Below, one piece after another: positions 48,168 through 56,900 of a DNA stretch of 64,000 bases. This stretch comes from Pyxidicoccus trucidator (lineage in GTDB: Bacteria > Myxococcota > Myxococcia > Myxococcales > Myxococcaceae), in assembly GCF_010894435.1 (NCBI RefSeq), contig NZ_JAAIXZ010000017.1, positions 216,018 to 280,017 on the forward strand. The letters run 5' to 3'. The notes beneath the pieces are model-generated. The model was given only the letters and a program-made list of their open reading frames with translations. It did not search any database and was not told the DNA's origin. Every line of letters starts with the position of its first letter. The first letter of the stretch is position 1. A program made the translations under genes and the position numbers.

Positions 48168-48238
48168 CGTTCTTCCCATCAAGAAACCTCACCGGACCCG
48201 CGGGCCCGAGGCGTCTGCCCCGGGCCGTGGGTGTCGGC

Positions 48239-49888
<1,650 letters not shown>

Positions 49889-49914
49889 CGCAACCTCCTG
49901 AATTTACTGGGGAA

Positions 49915-49920
49915 TTATGT
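49915..49920 (-). promoter_or_regulatory. Possible groEL -10 element
   Basis: CATAAT on the minus strand differs by one base from TATAAT and lies about 27 bp before the start codon, just downstream of the CIRCE operator. The -35 is not clear. Confidence 0.35.
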
Positions 49921-49938
49921 TGTGACTACGCTGGCCGT

Positions 49939-49965
49939 TAGCACTCGGCCATGGCGAGCGCCAAC
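49939..49965. promoter_or_regulatory. CIRCE operator (HrcA-binding site) upstream of groEL
   Basis: TTAGCACTC (49939-49947), nine bases, then GAGCGCCAA (49957-49965). The left arm equals the CIRCE consensus and the right arm matches GAGTGCTAA at 7 of 9 positions. Placement upstream of groEL is the classic one, so HrcA repression relieved by heat shock is expected. Confidence 0.85.
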
Positions 49966-50058
49966 ATAAGGGCCAGCGGGATGATGTCAACCGAGAAGGG
50001 CAACCCTGTGGGCGAGCCGACGCGTCCAGCCTCCCTGGGTGCAGGGCTGGCGGGGGCC

Positions 50059-50415
50059 CTACTCCGCGAAGCGCACGAGGGTGAGCAGTTGCCCCATGTC
50101 CAGCGGCTTGCGCAGGGTGAGGGCCACGCCCTTGCGCAGGCCGCGCTCGGTGATGCCCTCGTCGTTGCTGCCCGTCATCATGAGCACGGGAATGGACTGG
50201 AAGCGGGCTTCCGCCTTGAGCATCTCCGTGAAGCGGATGCCGTCCATGTGGGGCATGACGTAGTCGGTGATGACCATGCCCACCTGGTTGCGCTCCAGGA
50301 TGTCGAGCGCCTGCAGGGCGTCCGCCGCCGAGTAGACCGTGTACCCATGCATCTCCAGGAAGCGAGAGAGCATGGTGCACAGCTCGAGATCGTCGTCGAC
50401 GACTAGGATGTTCAC
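50059..50415 (-). CDS. Single-domain response regulator
   Basis: The 118-residue stand-alone receiver has the acidic pocket (MNILVVDDDLEL), phospho-acceptor D51 (MVITDYVMPHMDG), the Thr/Ser in LMMTGSND and Lys in LRKPLD. There is no output domain, so it should act by binding a partner, CheY-like, or as a phosphate sink. It starts at ATG 50415 and is divergent from the TPR-zincin gene. No kinase gene is adjacent. Confidence 0.92.
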   Translation of the reverse strand: MNILVVDDDLELCTMLSRFLEMHGYTVYSAADALQALDILERNQVGMVITDYVMPHMDGIRFTEMLKAEARFQSIPVLMMTGSNDEGITERGLRKGVALTLRKPLDMGQLLTLVRFAE

Positions 50416-50507
50416 GGGACGGAGCCGCCACGCATGGACGGGTCGCGCAACCTAACAGCCGTGGCCGTCGTTGACAACGCACAGTGCGCCTTCATATGTG
50501 CCGGCCC

Positions 50508-51581
50508 ATGGGGAAGCGGACCGCGAAGCGAGAGGGGGTGGACGGCGTGGAGGCTCGACTGGACGCGGTGGCGGACGCCTTCGAGGCGGGTGACTTCGAG
50601 ACGGCGCTGGCCGGAGCGGAGGCCCTGCTGGCGGACGCGCCCGAGCTGCCCCCGGCCCTGCACTTCCGGGCAGCGGCCCTGGTGGAATTGGGACGGTTGG
50701 AGGAAGCCGGCCGGGCCTTCGGACAGGCCCTGAAGGTGGCTCCGGAGGACCTGGAGGTGCTCCTGGGCGCCGCGGACTGCCTGGTGTGCCGCGCCGGGGA
50801 GGACCGCGAGGCGGTGGCCGAGGGGCTGGCCCTGTGCGCGCGAGGCCGGCGCCTGGCCCAGAAGGCCGATGATGTGGAGCTGCTGTACGAATTCCTCCTC
50901 CTGGAGGGCATGGGCCTGAACCAGATGGGCGAGTGCGCCACGGCGCTGGCCAGCCTGGACGCGGCGCTCGGGCACGTGCCGCGCTCACTGGACGCGCAGC
51001 TGGAGCGCGGGATTGCCCTCTTCGAGCTATGCCGCTTCGAAGAGGCGCGGGCCGCCTTCGACAAGGTGCTGAAGGACGTGCCGGACGAGGCGTGGGCGCA
51101 CCACTACCTGGGGCTGATGGCGGAGCGGCGCGGGGACGCGAAGGAGGCGAAGAAGCGCTTCGGGAAGGCGCAGGCGCTGGTGCCCGAGGAGTTCCCTCCT
51201 CCCGTGGAGCTGGAGGAGTCCGCGTTCGACCGCGCGGTGGAGGACGCGGTGAAGTCCCTGCCCCGGCACGCGAAGCAGTACCTGGACAACGTGACGATTG
51301 CCGTGGAGGACCTGCCCTCGGACGAGGACCTGCTGGGGCAGGACCCGCCGCTGTCTCCGAGCATCCTGGGGGTGTTCCGGGGCACGCCCGTGGGCGAGCG
51401 CAGCGTGACGAACGCGTACGACCACTACCCCGCGTCCATCGTGCTGTACCAGAAGAACCTGGAGCGCTTCGCGAGGACGCGCGAGGAGCTCATCGAGCAG
51501 ATTGGAATCACGGTGATGCACGAGGTCGGTCACCTCATGGGACTGGATGAGGACGACCTGTGGCAACGGGGGCTGGACTGA
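50508..51581 (+). CDS. TPR protein with C-terminal zincin-like metalloprotease domain
   Basis: From ATG 50508 the product has 357 residues. Residues 10-225 are TPR-like helical repeats (LHFRAAALVELGRLEEAGRAF, QLERGIALFELCRFEEARAAF, AHHYLGLMAERRGDAKEA). Residues 230-357 match the small 'metallopeptidase family' (Zincin_1) with the ligand motif HEVGHLMGLDEDD near the end, and FRGTPVGERS before it. The TPRs may deliver substrates; targets are unknown. The last 47 bp overlap the 3' end of the convergent epimerase gene. Confidence 0.85.
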   Translation: MGKRTAKREGVDGVEARLDAVADAFEAGDFETALAGAEALLADAPELPPALHFRAAALVELGRLEEAGRAFGQALKVAPEDLEVLLGAADCLVCRAGEDREAVAEGLALCARGRRLAQKADDVELLYEFLLLEGMGLNQMGECATALASLDAALGHVPRSLDAQLERGIALFELCRFEEARAAFDKVLKDVPDEAWAHHYLGLMAERRGDAKEAKKRFGKAQALVPEEFPPPVELEESAFDRAVEDAVKSLPRHAKQYLDNVTIAVEDLPSDEDLLGQDPPLSPSILGVFRGTPVGERSVTNAYDHYPASIVLYQKNLERFARTREELIEQIGITVMHEVGHLMGLDEDDLWQRGLD

Positions 51582-52527
51582 CGGACGGGGCACGCAGGGC
51601 CGCCAGCGTCTGGCGGATGCCCTCGCTGTAGGGCGTCTTGCGCACGGTGCCCAGCAGTCCACGCAGGGCCGAGTCGTCCATGAGGACGGGCTTCGTGAGG
51701 AGGTAGTGCATCTCCACCAGCTCGCGCATGAACGGGTCGAAGAGGCCGATGAGCCGGAGCATCCCCTTCCCCATCGTCATGAGCTTCGGAGGACGGCCCG
51801 CCTGGGCGAAGATTTCATTCACGAGCTCCCGCTGGGTGGTGACGCCCGCGCCGGCCAGGTTCCACCAACGGCCGTAGGCGCGAGGCTCATCCATGAGCGC
51901 GGTGACGACGGGGCCCACGTCGGGCACGTAGACGAACTCGTGCGGGGCGTCGATGGGGCCGATGAGCCCGGCGCGCTTGCCCTGCGCGGCGGAGAGGAAG
52001 GCGCGGTGGAGGAAGCTCTTGTCCACGCCCGGGCCGTAGAAGTCGGGGAGGCGGAGGATGGTTCCGCGGATGCGACCGGCGGCGTCCTCGGCCATGAGGA
52101 GGTCCTCCTGCTCCTTGCGCATGCGCCCCTTGAAGGTGTGGGGCTCGCGGGGGTGGTCCTCCGTGACGGGCGTGGAGCGCGGCAGGCCGTACGGGTAGAC
52201 GGTGCCAATGAGCAGCACCTGCTTCACGCCCTCGGCGATGGCGGCGTCCAGCGTGCGGCGCATCAGCTGCGGGTGGAGCTGGAACTGCCAGTAGTTCACC
52301 CCGACCATGTAGACGAGCGTGTGGATGCCGCGAGCCGCGGCCCGGATGGAGTCCGGGTCGTCAGGGTTCCAGGTGGCGACCTCCGCCAGAGGGTCCGCGC
52401 CGAACTCCTTCTGGAGGCTGGCCTTCGAGCGCCCCACCACCCGGTAGGCCCGCCCCTGCGCCTGGAGGGCCTGCGCCACGCTCTGTCCGACGACGCCCGA
52501 GGCGCCGAACAACGCCACCTTGTCCAT
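51535..52527 (-). CDS. NAD(P)-dependent epimerase/dehydratase-like SDR protein
   Basis: The 330-residue extended-SDR protein starts MDKVALFGASGVVGQSVAQAL, a Rossmann GxxGxxG nucleotide-binding motif, with VYMVGVNYW and GTVYPYGLPRST in the substrate region and a Tyr near an Arg/Lys (active-site YxxxK-like: the Lys is displaced). Related proteins are often called NmrA-like or sugar epimerases. It is divergent from a TetR gene with repeated operator-like sites between them, so it is probably the regulated target. The substrate is unknown. Confidence 0.85.
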   Translation of the reverse strand: MDKVALFGASGVVGQSVAQALQAQGRAYRVVGRSKASLQKEFGADPLAEVATWNPDDPDSIRAAARGIHTLVYMVGVNYWQFQLHPQLMRRTLDAAIAEGVKQVLLIGTVYPYGLPRSTPVTEDHPREPHTFKGRMRKEQEDLLMAEDAAGRIRGTILRLPDFYGPGVDKSFLHRAFLSAAQGKRAGLIGPIDAPHEFVYVPDVGPVVTALMDEPRAYGRWWNLAGAGVTTQRELVNEIFAQAGRPPKLMTMGKGMLRLIGLFDPFMRELVEMHYLLTKPVLMDDSALRGLLGTVRKTPYSEGIRQTLAALRAPSVSPAPVATGRPHPVP

Positions 52528-52561
52528 GTCGTACTCCCTGTTCCGAACGGCGAGAGGTTTA

Positions 52562-52589
52562 TGAACACCGTTCTGTGAACACCGTTCAT
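52562..52589. promoter_or_regulatory. Tandem operator for the TetR-type regulator
   Basis: TGAACACCGTTC occurs twice with a 14-bp period (52562 and 52576), each unit itself a half-palindrome GAAC-N3-GTTC. A mirrored pair CCGAACGG (52543-52550) and CCGTTCGG (52600-52607) flanks it. All lie between the divergent starts at 52527 and 52632, where a TetR dimer pair would repress both genes. Confidence 0.7.
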
Positions 52590-52631
52590 TTATTGGTGGC
52601 CGTTCGGGATGTCAAGACCTACACTGCGAAC

Positions 52632-53270
52632 ATGGGGATCGCGGATCGAAAGGAGCGGCAGCGGGCGGAGCTGCGCGAGCAGATTGTCCGGGTGGCCCGG
52701 GACATGGTGATGCGCGAGGGCTTCAGCGCCTTGTCGATGCGTAAGCTGGCGGACGCCGTGGAGTACGCGCCGGCGACGCTGTACCTGCACTTCGAGAACC
52801 GGGACGCAATTGCGAAGGAACTGTGCGTTCGCGGGTTCCAGGACCTGCTGGCGGCCTTGGAGCCGGCGGCCACGGTGGAGGAGCCGGTGGAGCGGCTGAC
52901 GAGGATGGCCGAGGCCTACGTGAAGTTCGGCCTGGGGCAGCCGGAGACGTATCGGCTCATCTTCATGGAGGACGCGAAGCTGTCGACGGCGCTGTTCGGT
53001 GATGCGGAGGGCGCGGGGCCGAAGTCATTCGCCGTGCTGGTGCGGGTGTTCGAGGATCTGAAAACGGCCGGGCGACTTGCGGAGGACGCCGAGCCCTCAA
53101 AGCTGGCCGAGGTGCTCTGGGCGGGACTTCACGGGATTGTGAGCCTGCGGCTCACGTGCACGGGGTTCAAGGGCGCACCCGCCGAGGAGCTGGCACGGCT
53201 GCTGGTGGCCACGCTGGTGGAGGGGCTGCCGGGGTTGAAGCCGGCCAAGGCGGCGAAGAAGGCGCGGTGA
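52632..53270 (+). CDS. TetR-family transcriptional regulator
   Basis: The 212-residue protein has an N-terminal TetR helix-turn-helix (AELREQIVRVARDMVMREGFSALSMRKLADAVEYAPATLYLHFENRDAI) and a ligand-binding C-domain of the WHG/TetR_C type (AYVKFGLGQPETYRLIFMED). The end is Lys-rich. ATG 52632 is chosen because the HTH begins shortly after; the frame upstream runs through the operators. It probably represses itself and the divergent SDR gene, released by a small-molecule ligand. Confidence 0.92.
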   Translation: MGIADRKERQRAELREQIVRVARDMVMREGFSALSMRKLADAVEYAPATLYLHFENRDAIAKELCVRGFQDLLAALEPAATVEEPVERLTRMAEAYVKFGLGQPETYRLIFMEDAKLSTALFGDAEGAGPKSFAVLVRVFEDLKTAGRLAEDAEPSKLAEVLWAGLHGIVSLRLTCTGFKGAPAEELARLLVATLVEGLPGLKPAKAAKKAR

Positions 53271-53283
53271 GCCGTGGCGTTGG

Positions 53284-53313
53284 TTGACGGGGCCGTGGGC
53301 GTGCGGCAGTAAT
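53284..53313 (+). promoter_or_regulatory. Promoter of the selenocysteine tRNA gene
   Basis: TTGACG (53284-53289) and AGTAAT (53308-53313) are 18 bp apart, with the -10 eight bases before the tRNA 5' end, which is ideal geometry for a tRNA promoter. Confidence 0.65.
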
Positions 53314-53320
53314 CGACGGT

Positions 53321-53416
53321 GGTAGGGCCTCCGGACCTGGTGGCCGGCCCGGTCTTCAAAACCGGTGAGGGGTCGCGAGAGCGGTCCCTGGTGAGTTCGA
53401 TTCTCATGCCCTACCG
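53321..53416 (+). tRNA. selC: tRNA-Sec (anticodon TCA)
   Basis: The sequence folds into the selenocysteine tRNA pattern: an 8-bp acceptor stem (GGTAGGGC with GCCCTACC), a D arm with CCGG/CCGG, an anticodon stem CCGGT/ACCGG around loop CTTCAAA with TCA at 53356-53358, a long variable arm of about 8 bp, and a T arm around TTCGATT. Discriminator G53416 is followed by an encoded CCA (53417-53419) and a T-run terminator (53423-53427). At 96 nt (99 with CCA) the length is typical. It implies selenoprotein synthesis; selA, selB and selD are not in the window. selC is a known hot spot for island integration. Confidence 0.93.
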
Positions 53417-53419
53417 CCA

Positions 53420-53940
53420 CCCTTTTTCTCTCTGAAATCGGGCGGTTGCAGCCGACTCTCGGTGCAGGATGAATCGTTCGGGCGGGTGCGCAGGCGTTCA
53501 GTCGGCTACGTACAAATTGCGTACAACCTTCGCGCCCCCAGCCCCATCTCGCGCATCAACCGGGTTCGCTGATAGCGATCGCGTCCAAGGAGCATTGCTC
53601 TGCTGCGACCCGCGAGCGGCATACCCACCTATTCGAGCAAACCTACTCACTCAGCCCTGCCCCTCAGCGCTTCACGAAAGGCCCTCGGGCACAGGAGCCG
53701 AGAGTTCCTGCGCCCTGCGTCGCCCCTCATGGTCAGCAGTCAGGACGGGCGTGGTCGTCCTAGACGTGACGACCCACGAAGCGCTCCGCGATGCCACGCT
53801 GCTGATTCAGCTGACTGCTCAGGGAGAAGCGGACGTGCAGGCAGGCCGCACGGTGGTCTCACGCCCTCCGCGCACGAGGACGCGCAGCCATCCCTCGGAG
53901 CTCCTGGGGAAGCAGCTGTCTGGGACGCCTCATGGCGAGG
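53420..53940. other. 521-bp intergenic region between selC and the conflict operon
   Basis: This stretch is less GC-rich than the preceding genome. It holds the selC terminator, a short GTACAA direct repeat (near 53510-53526) and the left copy of the 66-bp repeat. ORFs through it (for example from 53469) have no family resemblance except the antitoxin-like segment in the repeat. No integrase gene is present. Confidence 0.6.
53790..53855. repeat. Left copy of the 66-bp direct repeat flanking the conflict operon
   Basis: It matches 61301-61366 at 63 of 66 positions in the same orientation. The differences are A/G, T/C and T/C in the first 30 bases. Read on the plus strand it encodes DATLLIQLTAQGEADVQAGR-TV, which resembles the C-terminal part of a type II toxin-antitoxin antitoxin (Phd-like). 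Flanking sequences of the two copies are unrelated. Confidence 0.85.
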
Positions 53941-56900
53941 TCAACGCTGGAGCGATTTCATGAGTGTTTGCGCGGGTTCTTTTCGCGAGATGTCGTCCTG
54001 GATTCCCATTACATCCGTCCGCCAGGCACTCTCGAGCGCATTCAACGCACGCGCCCTGTCCTCATCGAGGAGCAGGTAATGCTCGATTCGCATGAGTGCC
54101 ATGAGCGCCTGGTACTGCTCGAATGGCGAGTCGGGTTGTTGGATGGACTGCAGGATGAGATCCATGCTCAAGAGGACGACAGGCACCTCGACCTTCTGCC
54201 AAGCTGCCAGCGCCGCAATCCGCGCACCCTCCGGGTTCTCATGCTGGCGGTAGAGCTCTTCCAGGTCCTTCGCGGAGAAGAACACTTCGGGGATCACGCT
54301 CATCATGCGCGCGACCACTCCATTCAAGAGCGTCGTCCGCTCGTCACCTGACGGGAGCCGCTCGCGCATCTGCGTGTAGTCCGCCGCGAGCCGCAGCAGG
54401 CGCGAGCGCACCTCCTCCTTCACCTCGCAGCCGCCTGACGTCTCCTCGAACTTCTCGCTCGGGACCGGGGTTGCGCTTCCTCCCACGGTGTTGGCGAGAC
54501 GGCGGGCCTCTTCAGGCCTCGTGGAGGCATCCCCGTAGACGACGGCATACCGTGCAGACGTCGCAGACGTCTCCCGACGTGCGCGGACCACGTGGAGCCG
54601 GTCGATGTTGAACTCGGTGCCAAGGCTGACGGCCAGTGCCTCCCGCTGGGCGAGGTACGTGTCCACGGTCGCGGCACACCCGGCCTGTTCACTCAGGAGG
54701 ACGACGTACCCGATCACCTGGAGCGTGAGCTCGACTTTGGTTCCAGGAAGCACTCGAGCCTTAGCGGAAGGCGCCTGTGCAGCGACGATTTCCCCAGGGA
54801 GGCCTTCTGATTGGGGCTCGGGCAAGACGGCCACCAGCCCGACGTCCTCGAGTGCGGCGCGCGCTTCTGACCTGCCCCGCCCCACCACGTCGGGAACGTC
54901 GACGAGGCGCACGTCGGGCCCTCCCCATCTGAATTCCACCCTGTTATTCAGGGCAAAGCACGCCTCGGTGTTTTCCGTGCAGCGCGGCCGCGTCTCGCCG
55001 TAGCCGACGGTTTCGAGGCGGGAGGCGGGCACGCCCAGCTCGATGAGGGCCCGCTTGACCGACCCGGCAAGCCTGTTGCTGAGCTGCAAGGCGTAGGTAT
55101 CATCACCCGGGAAGCCGGTGTGCCCTTCGAGGGTCACGCGCGAACCGTCCGTACTGTCGTTGATACAGCGAGCGTATTGCTGGATCAGGACCCGCTCCGG
55201 CCCGCGGAGCCGAGCTTCGTTGAATCCGATCCGTAGCGGAGGCAGCTCAGTCAGCTCGCACCTGGGGGGCAGCCGCATCACCGTGACATCGACCCGGCTG
55301 CCGGGCCTTGCTTGGCTCCCCTCCGTGAGAGACTGCGAGCTGACTACTATGTCCGGGTCGTTGAGCGGCACGTCCGGCGTCTGCCCCTGCACCTTGCCGA
55401 GCACCAACCGTGCTTGCTCAAGGAGGCCCTGCGCCTCGCTCACGCGCCGGGTGACCAGATCGGGCACCTCCACGAAGACTTCTACGGGGGGCGCTACGGG
55501 GGGCGCTACGGGGGGCGCTACGGGGGGCGCTACGGGGACCTTCCACTGCAGATCCACCCTGCGATTCCGGGCCCGACACGCCTCAGTCGTCTCCTGGCAC
55601 AGCAGCTTGGACGTGCCCGCCCCTTGCGTCTCGATGCGGGAGGAGCTCACTCCGAGGGAGATAAGGTATCTGGCGGCCTGCTGGGCCAGCGCCTCGCTGG
55701 CGCTCTGAACGGTCGCCCCGCGCTCCTCCCCCTCCGCATGTCCGGTGATGAGCAGTTTGCCTGGAGCAGACCGCTTCTTGACGCAATCCGCGACGTGCTT
55801 GAGTTGCTCCCGCCCCATACCGGAAAAGCCATCGACCCCGTACGCGAACCGGACCGGCTCGAACGCGTCGCACCCACTCGGGACGTCACGCACGAGGGAC
55901 CAGAGCCGCACCTCCTTCTGGGAGGTGGTGAGAAGGGTGGTGCCGTCCATGCTGAGACGCGCGTCCGTGACACCATCGTGGTGAATCCCCTCCACGAGGA
56001 TCTCGCGTGTTTGCGCCTCCTGGAGGGAGATGCTTCCGTTGGAGTCTCGCTGGACCAGCAGGAGGCCCCACGGCGTGGCGCCGACACGCAGGTAGCCCCC
56101 GTCCACGTGGAGCCGGAAGAGCGGCTCACCCGAGCGTGCATCCCACCCCAGCACCCTCCCGTCCGCCGTGGTGTTCAGCAGCAGGGAGCTGTCATCGCTC
56201 GTGAACGCTGGCCGACCTGGGTCGAAGGGCGGCTCCCCGGGCACCACTCCCCCCGGCCGCAGGGTGAAGGGAACCTGTGCCAACCGCTCCATGTCCCACG
56301 CTACCCACTCCCCCGTCTCCTCACCGATGAGCACCCGGTCGTCGGAAGGGAATGCCGCGGTGGAGAACTTCGCGCCCTGCGACTGCCGCCGGTCGATTGA
56401 CCAGCGTGAGGTGCCGGATGGGAGGTCCCAGACCCGAGCGGTGAACGCGCTGAGCCCGAGCAGGCGCTCGCCGCCGGAACTGAAGCGCAGCAGCGACATG
56501 TCCTCATCGGAGCGCAGGACGCGTGGTTCGCCGCCGGAGCGGACATCCCACAAGCGCACCCCACCGCCCTCGGAGGCAATGGCGAGCACGTTGCCCGTCG
56601 GGGCAAACGCCATGGCCGTGATGCGGCTCTGGTGCCCGGGAGACACTTCCTTCCAAGGTTCTGTCAGTGGCTCCACCCGCTGCACTACTCCGCTCTCCAG
56701 CCCCAGGATGAGCTGCTTTGCGTCCGGGCTCAGAGCCACTGCCGCGATGAGCGGGAGCTCCGAGAGTGGCTCCACCCTCGGGGTGCACAAAACCCCCACG
56801 AGGGCCGCGCTCGCGCATGCGGCCACGAAGCGCACCTGCTGCGGCCGGAACGCAGCCCACCCACGTACCCGCGCCCTCATGCGCTCGCGAAGACTCCGCG

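Noticed and set aside
53469..53963. 164-codon plus-strand frame after selC
   Set aside because: No family similarity except the short antitoxin-like repeat segment; no credible start or codon pattern. Treated as non-coding with a gene remnant.
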